A stretch of 64,000 bases of DNA from an uncultured Clostridia bacterium (GTDB lineage: Bacteria; Bacillota; Clostridia; Christensenellales; Aristaeellaceae): contig CAMFCQ010000003.1 of assembly GCA_945948915.1 (NCBI GenBank), positions 1-64,000 of the forward strand, in the 5' to 3' direction. The notes beneath the pieces are model-generated. The model was not told where the DNA came from, searched no databases, and worked only from the letters and a program-made list of their open reading frames with translations. How positions within the stretch are numbered: position 1 is the first letter of the stretch; each line of letters opens with the position of its first letter. Below, piece after piece: positions 8,550 to 16,326 of this stretch. The position numbers and the translations under genes are program-made.

Positions 8550-9508
8550 GCGCGTTCCTTTCTGCACAGGCGTGCGATGAGCGTTCCCGGATAGACGGCG
8601 GAGTAGCGGCGCTGGGAGAACACCAGTCCGCTCTCGCTCGCGGTCACATTTTCCAGCGGATCGCCATGCAGCGCGTCGATGATCGTGCCCAGCACATCGC
8701 CGGCGCTGACGTGCGTGCCGATGCGCTCCACCGGCACATACATGCCCGGGCGCGTGCAGGTGATGCGGCATGCGTCCGTCTGCTCGCGCATGCAGGGAAT
8801 CTGATCGGCAGCGGGCGCTGTGACCGTCTCGCCCGACCACAGGCCCATCGCCTTCATCTTGCAGAAGATGCCATCGACCACCTGATCGGCCGTGCGCTGC
8901 GTGTCCATGCGGCGCTCGTCCACCATCAGCACCGCGGCGCGCACGCCCTCCTGAGTCAGAGCGCCGGTGAGCGACGCATTGTAGGCCGCCTTGTCCGGTA
9001 CCACCCACATCAGCTCCGGACACAGCGCAGCGGCGCCGGGGATCATCATGTCTGCTGTTTTTTCGTGCAGGCGCACGGCGTACAGCTCGCTGGTGACCTG
9101 CGAGCTGGAATGGATATCCAGCGCCAGATCCGCGCCCTTCATGTCCTCAATGAGATGATAGCAGATGCTCTCCAGCGCCGTGCCGACCGGGGAGCCGGGG
9201 AACGCGCGGTTCATGTCCAGTCGGTTGCCGGAGGGCACCGTGCGCTCGTTCAGATCCAGGCCCAGCGGGTTGAGCATCGGATAGACGTCCACGGTTCCGT
9301 GCAGGTGATGCGGCTCCTTCTGAATGCGCTGCGCCACATCGTAGACGATCAGCTGGCCCATTCGCTCGTCGCCGTGAATGCCTGTCGCGATGCACAGGCG
9401 CCCGGGCGCCCCGTCGTTAGAGCGGTATCGGCAGCGGGAAACCGTCCAGTTTTCACCGATCGGCATCAGAATCGACGCCACAGAAGTGACTTCCTTGAAA
9501 ACCGCCAA
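8546..9508 (-). CDS. Succinylglutamate desuccinylase/aspartoacylase family protein (intact zinc site)
   Basis: A 320-aa putative zinc deacylase acting on an N-acyl amino acid. The metal site is complete: His45 and Glu48 in GIHGDERMG and His133 in ALDIHSSS; DMNRAFPGS supplies the Asn-Arg pair that holds the substrate carboxylate. The start codon is TTG at 9508, preceded by GAGGGG; no better ATG is nearby. It is the first gene of a coupled pair with the degenerate paralogue downstream. A hairpin followed by T5 in the leader (9526-9550) suggests regulation by attenuation. The exact substrate is not known. Confidence 0.85.
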   Translation of the reverse strand: MAVFKEVTSVASILMPIGENWTVSRCRYRSNDGAPGRLCIATGIHGDERMGQLIVYDVAQRIQKEPHHLHGTVDVYPMLNPLGLDLNERTVPSGNRLDMNRAFPGSPVGTALESICYHLIEDMKGADLALDIHSSSQVTSELYAVRLHEKTADMMIPGAAALCPELMWVVPDKAAYNASLTGALTQEGVRAAVLMVDERRMDTQRTADQVVDGIFCKMKAMGLWSGETVTAPAADQIPCMREQTDACRITCTRPGMYVPVERIGTHVSAGDVLGTIIDALHGDPLENVTASESGLVFSQRRYSAVYPGTLIARLCRKERA

Positions 9509-9525
9509 GAAAACCCCTCGCTTTC

Positions 9526-9550
9526 AAAAAGGGGAGATGCATTCTCCCCT
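9526..9550 (-). promoter_or_regulatory. Terminator-like hairpin in the leader of the deacylase pair
   Basis: On the minus strand AGGGGAGA and TCTCCCCT form an 8-bp stem followed by TTTTT, all upstream of the TTG start. The 3' arm is also complementary to the GAGGGG ribosome site, so it could form either a terminator or a ribosome-site block. Confidence 0.55.
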
Positions 9551-9772
9551 GATTTTTCATACAAATCCTAGCACAAAACAGGAAAATTTGCAAGAAAAAA
9601 CGCATGATCAATTGCGATTCAGCCCAAAAATGGCAGAAGAACAGTTTTTCCTTTCCCAAAAAAGAAAGATGTGATACACTATAAGCGCAGGAGATGGTAC
9701 TTTTATCCTGCGTTTTTAATCTGATCCGTCCCTTTGCGGCAAGCCGGGTTTCCCGAAAAGGAGAAGTTGACC

Positions 9773-10936
9773 ATGAAGATCGGCCTGTTTTCCGATACGT
9801 TTTATCCTGAAATCAACGGCGTGGCGACGTCCGTGCTCACGCTTCACCGCGAGCTGACCCGCCGCGGGCACGAGGTGCATGTGTTTGCGCCCAAGTGCCG
9901 CGGCTGGGAGAGCTACCAGCAGGACACCGTCCATTACATCGCCTCCGCGCCGCTGCTCGTGCTCAAGGACCGCAATGTCGCGTTCCCCGGGCCGCTGACC
10001 AACTGGGAGGCGACGAAGCTCGACTTTGACATCGTGCACACCAACAGCGAATTTGTGATGGGCCATTTCGGCCGTCTCGTCGCCAGGGCGAACGACAGCG
10101 TGCTCGTGCACACCTATCACACCATCTGGGAGGAGTATACCTATTATGTGACGCACGGCGTGGCGGACGAGGCGGCGCGCAAGGTCGCGCGCAAGTATTC
10201 CGAGTGGTGGTGCAACCGCTTTGACCGCATCATCGCGCCGACGGGCAAGACACTCGGCCTGCTCTACGACTACGGCGTGCGCACTCCGATGGACATCATC
10301 CCCAGCGGCATGGACATCGCGCGCTTTGCGCCCGAGCGCCACGACGCGCTGGAGCGCGCCGCCAGACGCAATGAGTGCGGCGTGCAGCCGGGCGAGCGCG
10401 TGCTGCTGAACATCGGCCGCATTTCCAGAGAGAAGAACCTGGAGCAGGTCATGCGCGTATTCCCCAGGCTGCACGAGCAGCACCCGGACGTGCGCCTGGT
10501 CATCGTGGGCGAGGGCCCGATGCGCGAGCACCTGACGAAGATGGCCGCCGAGCTGGGTGTGGAGCAGCATGTCACCTTCACCGGCCCCAAGCCGTGGGAG
10601 AAGATCGACCAGTATTACGCCATCGGCGACGTGTTTGTCAGCGCGTCCCATTCGGAAACGCAGGGCCTGACGTATGTGGAGGCGATGGCCTCCGGCCTGT
10701 GTGTCTGCGCGGTGAACGACGAATGCCTCAGGGGCGTGATTCAGGACGGCGTCTCCGGCATCCTTACCGGGGACGAGGACGAGGCGCTGCTTTCCGGCCT
10801 TCTGCGCGCCTTCTCGGACGAGGGCAGGCAGATTGCCCGGCATGCCGCGAAGTACGCCGAGCCCTTTGGCACCGAGGCCTTCGCCGCCAAGGTGGAAAAG
10901 TGCTACGAGACGGCGATTGCAGACACGAAGAAGTGA
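9773..10936 (+). CDS. GT4 family glycosyltransferase (diacylglycerol glucosyltransferase-like)
   Basis: A 387-aa retaining glycosyltransferase of the GT-B fold. The N-terminus MKIGLFSDTFYPEINGVATS is the pattern of GT4 enzymes that make glucosyl-diacylglycerol or mannosyl lipids. The C-terminal nucleotide-sugar lobe has GRISREKNLEQ, the GEGPMREHL region and an EX7E-like HSETQGLTYVEAMASGL. ATG 9773 has AAGGAGAAG upstream; the open frame runs 13 codons further without need. It stands alone between two opposite-strand genes. Role in membrane or lipoteichoic glycolipid synthesis is inferred from the family. Confidence 0.88.
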   Translation: MKIGLFSDTFYPEINGVATSVLTLHRELTRRGHEVHVFAPKCRGWESYQQDTVHYIASAPLLVLKDRNVAFPGPLTNWEATKLDFDIVHTNSEFVMGHFGRLVARANDSVLVHTYHTIWEEYTYYVTHGVADEAARKVARKYSEWWCNRFDRIIAPTGKTLGLLYDYGVRTPMDIIPSGMDIARFAPERHDALERAARRNECGVQPGERVLLNIGRISREKNLEQVMRVFPRLHEQHPDVRLVIVGEGPMREHLTKMAAELGVEQHVTFTGPKPWEKIDQYYAIGDVFVSASHSETQGLTYVEAMASGLCVCAVNDECLRGVIQDGVSGILTGDEDEALLSGLLRAFSDEGRQIARHAAKYAEPFGTEAFAAKVEKCYETAIADTKK

Positions 10937-10959
10937 CGTATAGAGAAACATATAGAGAA

Positions 10960-10998
10960 GCCCTCCCGGCGCTTGGTAAAAATCAGCGTCAGGAGGGC
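10960..10998 (+). terminator. Hairpin after the GT4 gene
   Basis: A 14-bp imperfect stem with arms GCCCTCCCGGCGCT and AGCGTCAGGAGGGC lies 22 bases after the stop. The T-tract is poor (GTTGTT), so the hairpin may also just protect the 3' end. Confidence 0.55.
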
Positions 10999-11019
10999 GT
11001 TGTTGTGGATAAGGGATGC

Positions 11020-11174
11020 TGCTCTGCGAATCAAACCCATTTCAATCGTAGGCTGCTGCGCAGCCTGCTCTGAAACTGCGTTTTTCAGAGATATTGGGCT
11101 GCCGCCCAAACCTGCTTGGGGCTCTGCCCCAAACCCCGCAAGGGACATTGTCCCTTGACCCTTCTTCGCTTCGC
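11020..11174. repeat. Multi-hairpin intergenic repeat, copy 2
   Basis: Aligns with 1301-1452: TCAAACCC.TTTCAATCGTAG, a GGCTGC/GCAGCC hairpin, GCTCTGAAACT.CGTTTT, GGGG hairpins, then CTTCTTCGCTTCGCG. It carries one extra GGGGC/GCCCC hairpin compared with copy 1. It fills the gap between the convergent GT4 and symporter genes. Confidence 0.8.
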
Positions 11175-11189
11175 GCGGTGAAACGCGGG

Positions 11190-12593
11190 TCAGAGGATCA
11201 TCGAGAGCAGGCCGGTGGACTGCAGGAACAGCACGGCCATGATGACGGGCGCGGCGTAGCGGATCATGAAGCTGTACAGCTTCTTGCGGGTGAAGCGGTC
11301 GCCGGTGAGCTCCATCTCCTCGATGACAAGCTTCGGCCCCACCACCCAGCCGACAAAGATGCACGTGAGCATGGAGATCGCCGGCATCAGGAAGGAGTTG
11401 GAGATGTAGTCCATCACGTCAAGCAGCTGCCCAACGGCGCTGTTGGGCAGCTTCAGCTCAAAGTACAGCGCGTTGTAGCCCAGGCAGATGAGCGCCGCGG
11501 CCGCGGCGGAGAGCACGCCGATGACCAGGCTCGCCCTGCGGCGGGTACAGGAGAAGATCTCCATGCAGTTGGCCACGAGTGTCTCCATGATGGACACGCA
11601 GGAGGTCAGCGCCGCGAAGGCGACCATGATGAAGAACACGATGCCCACGATGCGGCCCGCGCCGCCCATGGCAGCAAAGACCTTGGGCAGGGAGATGAAC
11701 ATCAGGCTCGGGCCGGAGGCCATGCCCTCCGTGCCGGAGAAGACGTAGACCGCGGGGATGATCATCATGCCGGCGAGGAATGCCACGCCGGTGTCAAACA
11801 GCTCGATCTGGCTGACGGCGCGGTTGAGGTTCACGTCCTTTTTGACATAGGAGCCGTAGGTGATCATAATGCCCATGGATACGCTCAGCGAGAAGAACAG
11901 CTGGCTCATCGCGTCCAGCAGAATCTGCAGGAAGCGGGAGAAGGTGAGCCCCTCGAAGCTGGGAATCACGTACACCGCCAGGCCCTCAAGGCCCGTGCGG
12001 GTCACGCCGCTCTCGTCCGTATGCGAGAGCGTAAGCGCGAAAACCGCGATGCCCACGATCATCACCAGCAGCCCCGGCATGACGAGCCTGGCAAAGCGCT
12101 CCACGCCCTTTTCCACGCCGCCGAAGACGACCAGCGCCGTCACGCACAGAAACAGCAGCGTGAAGACGATGGGTGAAACGGGCGAGGTGATGAAGGCGGT
12201 GAAGTAGCCGTCCTGCGCGGCGGCAGTGCCGCTTCCGACGATGAAGTCCACCATGTACTTGCTCACCCAGCCGCCGATGACCGTGTAGTAGGTCATGATC
12301 AGCGCGGGCACGAGGAACGTCAGCTTGCCCAGAAAGCCCCACGCGGGCCGGATGGAACCGAACGCCCTGAGCGCGCCCTGCTGCGTGCGCCTGCCCAGTG
12401 CGATGTCCGTGGTCAGCAGCGTGAAGCCGAAGGTCAGCACCAGCGCCAGATAGATCAGCAGGAACAATCCGCCGCCGTCCTTGGCCGCCAGATAGGGAAA
12501 CCGCCAGATATTGCCCACGCCGACCGCGCTGCCCGCCGCCGCGAGCACAAAGCCGATCGAGCCGCTGAAGCCGCCGCTCTTTTTCTGCTCCAT
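11190..12593 (-). CDS. Na+-dependent transporter of the NSS/SNF family
   Basis: A 467-aa sodium symporter for amino acids or similar solutes (LeuT relatives). The first membrane helix carries the hallmark GSAVGVGNIWRFPYLA, which provides the unwound substrate and sodium site. About eleven to twelve hydrophobic segments follow, fewer than eukaryotic members but normal for bacterial ones. ATG 12593 has AGAGG eight bases upstream. The gene is single and is divergent from an XRE regulator, which could be its controller. The substrate cannot be told from sequence alone. Confidence 0.92.
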   Translation of the reverse strand: MEQKKSGGFSGSIGFVLAAAGSAVGVGNIWRFPYLAAKDGGGLFLLIYLALVLTFGFTLLTTDIALGRRTQQGALRAFGSIRPAWGFLGKLTFLVPALIMTYYTVIGGWVSKYMVDFIVGSGTAAAQDGYFTAFITSPVSPIVFTLLFLCVTALVVFGGVEKGVERFARLVMPGLLVMIVGIAVFALTLSHTDESGVTRTGLEGLAVYVIPSFEGLTFSRFLQILLDAMSQLFFSLSVSMGIMITYGSYVKKDVNLNRAVSQIELFDTGVAFLAGMMIIPAVYVFSGTEGMASGPSLMFISLPKVFAAMGGAGRIVGIVFFIMVAFAALTSCVSIMETLVANCMEIFSCTRRRASLVIGVLSAAAAALICLGYNALYFELKLPNSAVGQLLDVMDYISNSFLMPAISMLTCIFVGWVVGPKLVIEEMELTGDRFTRKKLYSFMIRYAAPVIMAVLFLQSTGLLSMIL

Positions 12594-12714
12594 TGCAAAA
12601 ACCTCTTTTCGTAGAATAGACCGGTCTTACGCCGTTTTTCGGCGCAAAGACTTTCACAGTTTATCAAGTTTCCGCCCGGTTTTCAAATCCATGATGTTTC
12701 TTTTTAAGAAATTC

Positions 12715-12742
12715 TTGACGTTAAAAGTTTCTTTATTATAGA
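12715..12742 (+). promoter_or_regulatory. Probable promoter of the XRE regulator gene
   Basis: TTGACG (12715-12720) and TATAGA (12737-12742) are 16 bp apart in an AT-rich patch about 90 bases before the start codon. Confidence 0.45.
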
Positions 12743-12835
12743 ATTGAGGGAAGAATCTGGGGTTTTTGAGAAGCGCACTTTGCAAAACCGCGCAAAATCA
12801 GGAAAAATGTTATTCTGAGGAAACACGGAGGCAGC

Positions 12836-13567
12836 ATGGAGAGCATGACGGCGCGCATTGGTGCGCGCATCAGGGAAGCGAGAAAGGCCCGGGGCATGAC
12901 GCTCCAGCAGCTTGCAGACGCCATTCACAAGAGCCGCGCAAGCATGAGCAAGTACGAAAACGGCGAGATCACGCTGGACGTGCAGACGCTGCACGAGATC
13001 GGCCAGGCGCTGCATGTGCCGGCCGCGCAGCTGATGGAGGCCTGCACGCCGGAGGAAGCCGCGCCGCGCCCGACGGCCGAGCTGGCGGCAAGAAGCCCGT
13101 TTTTTCAGGCGGACAGGCTGTACTTCTATTTCTACGACGGCCGGTACGGGCGGCTCAAGAGCGGCGTCATCCACGTGCACAAGGGAGAGGGCAGCGGCGG
13201 CGAAGCCAGGGCGTCGCTGTCCATCAGCGCCGTCACGCCCGCGGGCCGCAGCAGCGAAACCTATTACTCCGGCCAGGTGGTCTACTCCGACATGCTCATC
13301 CGCTTTTCCTTCGTCAACCAGTACAATGCGCTGGAGGAGGATCTGCTCTACATCTTCAATCCCCTGGAGCGCCGGGACATGACCGAGGGCCTGTTGTGCG
13401 GCATCTCCAGCGCGGACCTGATGCCCTGCGCGTTCCGGTGCATGGTGACGCTCACGCCCAAGGAGCCGACGGAGGAGTTCATCCGCAGCCTGATGATCAC
13501 CAAAAAAGAGCTTCGCCGCTGGCAGAAGCTCAATATGCTCATTGTGGACAATCAGCTCTTCAAGTGA
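12836..13567 (+). CDS. XRE family transcriptional regulator
   Basis: A 243-aa DNA-binding protein. The first 65 residues form a classic XRE helix-turn-helix (RGMTLQQLADAIHKS, then SKYENGEI). The remaining part is a larger domain without Walker or cupin motifs that I recognise; it may bind a ligand or mediate dimerisation. ATG 12836 follows CGGAGG; a second ATG three codons in is possible but too far from that site. It is divergent from the NSS transporter and 100 bp upstream of the VIT-type gene, which has its own promoter. Confidence 0.85.
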   Translation: MESMTARIGARIREARKARGMTLQQLADAIHKSRASMSKYENGEITLDVQTLHEIGQALHVPAAQLMEACTPEEAAPRPTAELAARSPFFQADRLYFYFYDGRYGRLKSGVIHVHKGEGSGGEARASLSISAVTPAGRSSETYYSGQVVYSDMLIRFSFVNQYNALEEDLLYIFNPLERRDMTEGLLCGISSADLMPCAFRCMVTLTPKEPTEEFIRSLMITKKELRRWQKLNMLIVDNQLFK

Positions 13568-13591
13568 AAGAAAGGAACCCCTAACTTTTTG

Positions 13592-13620
13592 TTGCCTTTT
13601 CCAGAAATTGGCCCTATAAT
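13592..13620 (+). promoter_or_regulatory. Sigma-A promoter of the ferritin-like/VIT gene
   Basis: TTGCCT (13592-13597), 17-bp spacer, TATAAT (13615-13620); the start codon follows 51 bases later. Confidence 0.75.
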
Positions 13621-13671
13621 AGGCACGCGTGAAAGAACGCATACAGACAAAGCGAACGGAGGCTTCTGCAT

Positions 13672-14553
13672 ATGGAAAAGAACATCTCGAAGGCGTCGCT
13701 GGACATCATCCGCGCGATGCAGCAAAACGAGCTGACTGAAAGCGTGATCTATGAAAAGATCGCGGGATTTGCCAAGGGTGAGGAAAACAAGCAGGTGCTG
13801 CTGCGCCTTTCCCGCGAGGAAAAATCGCACTACGAGATCTGGAAGCGGTACACCGGCGAGGAGCTGAAGCCGCAGAAGGGCAAGATCCTCTGGTTCACGC
13901 TGCTTGCGCGCGTGCTGGGCTTCACCTTCGCCGTCAAGCTGATGGAGAACGGCGAGGAGAACGCGCAGGACAAATATGAGGCGCTGGCCGGCGAGGTTCC
14001 GGAGAGTGCGGTCATCCGGGCGCAGGAGGAGGAGCACGAGCAGGCGCTGCTGGGCATGCTCGACGAGGAACGCCTGCAGTATGTGGGCGCCATGGTGCTG
14101 GGCCTCAACGACGCGCTGGTCGAGCTGACTGGCTCGCTGGCGGGCTTCACCTTCGCCATGCAGAACACGAAGCTCATTGCGCTCTCCGGCTTGATCATCG
14201 GCATCTCGGCGACGTTCTCCATGGCGTCCAGCGAATTCCTTTCCGCGCGCAGCGAGGGCCGCACCGACGCGCTCAAGTCCTGCACCTACACCGGCATTGC
14301 CTATCTCATCACCGTTGTGCTGCTCATTCTGCCCTATCTGCTCCTGGGCACCACGCAGTATATCGCGGCGCTGGCGTGCATGATGCTGACGGTGGTGCTC
14401 ATCATCGCGGGCTTCACCTATTACACCTCCGTCGCGCAGGGCAGGGAGTTCAAGTCGAGGTTCCTGGAGATGGCGGGCATCTCCATCAGCGTGGCCGTCA
14501 TCTCGTTCATCGTCGGCGTGCTGGCCAAGCAGCTGCTGGGCGTGGATCTGTAA
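13672..14553 (+). CDS. Ferritin-like domain fused to VIT1/CCC1-type transporter (MbfA-like)
   Basis: A 293-aa membrane protein probably exporting iron or manganese from the cytosol. Residues 1-135 form a rubrerythrin-like four-helix domain with ferritin-type metal ligands (for example REEKSHYEIW and AQEEEHEQALL). Residues 140-293 form the VIT1/CCC1 membrane domain with LGLNDALVELTGSLAGFTFA and five hydrophobic helices. This order is that of bacterial Mbf proteins. ATG 13672 has CGGAGG upstream. It converges with the SH3 protein gene with only four bases between stop codons. Confidence 0.9.
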   Translation: MEKNISKASLDIIRAMQQNELTESVIYEKIAGFAKGEENKQVLLRLSREEKSHYEIWKRYTGEELKPQKGKILWFTLLARVLGFTFAVKLMENGEENAQDKYEALAGEVPESAVIRAQEEEHEQALLGMLDEERLQYVGAMVLGLNDALVELTGSLAGFTFAMQNTKLIALSGLIIGISATFSMASSEFLSARSEGRTDALKSCTYTGIAYLITVVLLILPYLLLGTTQYIAALACMMLTVVLIIAGFTYYTSVAQGREFKSRFLEMAGISISVAVISFIVGVLAKQLLGVDL

Positions 14554-14557
14554 TCAG

Positions 14558-15046
14558 TCATTCATCAGGCGTGAGGTACTGGGCGGCGATGTACTGTCCG
14601 CCCGCGCATTTGGCCCACTTGCTGCCGTCGCCTGCGTAGCGCCAGGACATGACGTGCACGCGCTCGCCCGGCTGAATAAAGCCCGAGGCGCTGCCGCCCG
14701 GCGATTTGCGCAGCCGGACGCGGCCATTGGCGTCAACGGTATAGCTTCTGCCGACGGCGATCTCAAAGTATTTGACGGATACATACGCAACCTGATTTTT
14801 ATACGTCGTCTTGAAATAGCCGTTGACGACCTCGCCGGGGTCTGTGTCAATCGTATCGCCCGCGTGCAGAATGCCCCACGTCGCAGCCGACTGCGAGGCC
14901 CGGTTGCGCACGTTGACGTACTGGCCCTGCGGCACCACGCAGGTGAGCGTTTCGGCGCGGGCTGTGCGCAGGCTGCCGCACAGGCACAGCGCAGCGAGAA
15001 GCAGCAATGAAGTCGTTATGTGAAGCATCCTTCTGTTGTGTTTCAT
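14558..15046 (-). CDS. Small secreted protein with two SH3b domains
   Basis: A 162-aa exported protein. The N-terminus is a signal peptide (KHNRR, hydrophobic LLLLAALCLCG, then ARA). Two bacterial SH3-type repeats follow: one with YVNVRNRAS and GDTIDT at about residues 40-95, the second with GRVRLRKSPGG and GERVHVMSW at about 105-160. Such domains usually bind cell-wall peptides. There is no catalytic domain, so it may be a wall-binding or adaptor protein. ATG 15046 has AGGAGGG upstream. It stands alone. Confidence 0.85.
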   Translation of the reverse strand: MKHNRRMLHITTSLLLLAALCLCGSLRTARAETLTCVVPQGQYVNVRNRASQSAATWGILHAGDTIDTDPGEVVNGYFKTTYKNQVAYVSVKYFEIAVGRSYTVDANGRVRLRKSPGGSASGFIQPGERVHVMSWRYAGDGSKWAKCAGGQYIAAQYLTPDE

Positions 15047-15125
15047 ATCAATCCCTCCTTGCTCTGGGATATCCTATGAAACTCATACGATAAATATGCT
15101 TCATCAATAAAAGAGCATGAAAAAG

Positions 15126-15165
15126 GGCTTGACAGAACCGCTTAAAGGCGAGTCTGTCAAGCCTT
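15126..15165 (-). terminator. Strong terminator, minus strand
   Basis: GGCTTGACAGA and TCTGTCAAGCC flank a shorter inner stem (CCGC with GGCG); on the minus strand TTTTTC follows. It ends the MBL-gene transcript after it has passed through the repeat at 15180-15353. The 307-base gap 15047-15353 contains only these two features. Confidence 0.7.
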
Positions 15166-15179
15166 TCATGTTCAGTTCA

Positions 15180-15353
15180 AGCCATGATCTAAGCACGTCA
15201 GGTAACGCTTCGCTCCCTGACTGCTTTGCCTGAATGGCTTCGCCATGTAGGGATACGTTAGGGCTGCCGCCCTAAAACCTGCCTGAGGGATTTCATCCCT
15301 CAGACTCCCTTCTTCGCTTCGCGCTTATAATTCGTTTCTATCAGAAAACAGTA
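15180..15353. repeat. Diverged copy of the 201-bp TIR element, opposite orientation
   Basis: Its reverse complement matches the left part of 22591-22791: a TIR-like TGATACTGTTTTCTGATAG, then AACGA.TTATAAGCGCGAAG, GAAGAAGGG hairpins, and GCAGTCAGGGAGCGAAGCG, then TTACCTGACG. The far end has decayed. Confidence 0.75.
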
Positions 15354-16136
15354 TCATTCCGCCGTCTTGCCGAATTCCTCGTCCGCCAGCAGCGCCTTGA
15401 GCTTCCTGTCCGGCGCGGTCTCGTCCGTATCGGGGATGGACAGGTCGATGGAATCGCCCGGCGCCTCGAGCGCGACGATCTTGGTGTGGTTGGTCTCGCC
15501 CGTGAGCGCAAAGCGCATCGCCACATCGCCGCGGCCTTGGAAGTGCATGGGAATCAGGATGCGCGGCTTGACGGTCATCACAAAGTAGCCCGCGCCCGCG
15601 TCGTACATGCTGCCCTGGCGCGGATCGACCGGGAAGAACGCCAGGTCAATCTGCTCCTGCGGGATTGGCGCCACGCAGTCGTAAAACGCCTTTTCCGCCG
15701 CCTCGATCTCGGTGATGGAGGATTCGTCCCGCCAGTGCCACAGGTTCAGGTCGCCTGCGTGGAAGATGCGGATGCCCGCATAGGAAACCAGAAAGGACAC
15801 GCCCTCGTCCGTGGAGCCGAACGCAGTGACCTCCACGCTGCCAAAGCCCTGATGCTCGCCCGGGCTCATACGGATGCCGCGGTGGGGCTGCGGCACGTCA
15901 AAGCCCACGATGTATACGGCGTTCTCGCCGCACAGGCTGTAGATCGATTCGGAAAAATGATCGTCATGGCGATGGCTGACAAACACATAGAGCTTTTTGT
16001 ATTCGGCCAGCGTCTCCTTCCCGGGAAGAATGCGCCTGTCCGCGCCGTGCTCGCTTGCGTCAAAGAGAAATCCCGTTTCGCCGATCGTCACCAGAAAGCC
16101 GCTGCCTCCCAGGTATTCCACTGCAATGTCCTTCAT
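15354..16136 (-). CDS. Metallo-beta-lactamase fold hydrolase
   Basis: An MBL-fold hydrolase of about 260 aa. It has the metal motif SHRHDDHF, HAGD at the second-metal position and a terminal PMHFQG. The arrangement recalls the UlaG/UPF0173 branch, cytosolic enzymes acting on lactones or phosphodiesters. I place the start at ATG 16136 (MKDIAVEYLG) by similarity; AAAGGAG is 13 bases upstream, which is long, and an ATG pair at 16169-16172 is an alternative. Not in an obvious operon. Substrate unknown. Confidence 0.8.
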   Translation of the reverse strand: MKDIAVEYLGGSGFLVTIGETGFLFDASEHGADRRILPGKETLAEYKKLYVFVSHRHDDHFSESIYSLCGENAVYIVGFDVPQPHRGIRMSPGEHQGFGSVEVTAFGSTDEGVSFLVSYAGIRIFHAGDLNLWHWRDESSITEIEAAEKAFYDCVAPIPQEQIDLAFFPVDPRQGSMYDAGAGYFVMTVKPRILIPMHFQGRGDVAMRFALTGETNHTKIVALEAPGDSIDLSIPDTDETAPDRKLKALLADEEFGKTAE

Positions 16137-16326
16137 AGGGCTGCAAACGCTCCTTTCCTGATCTGTCATCAACGCTTCGTGATTTGGATGCTGCCAGTCA
16201 CTTCCATTTTATCCATTTTTTACCACTTGTCAATCTTTTCTTCCACTTTTACCCCACGAGCACACCATTCACACGGGAAATCCGTGCCGAATTCAGGGTA
16301 TATTCACCACAATTCGCCTATTTCCG

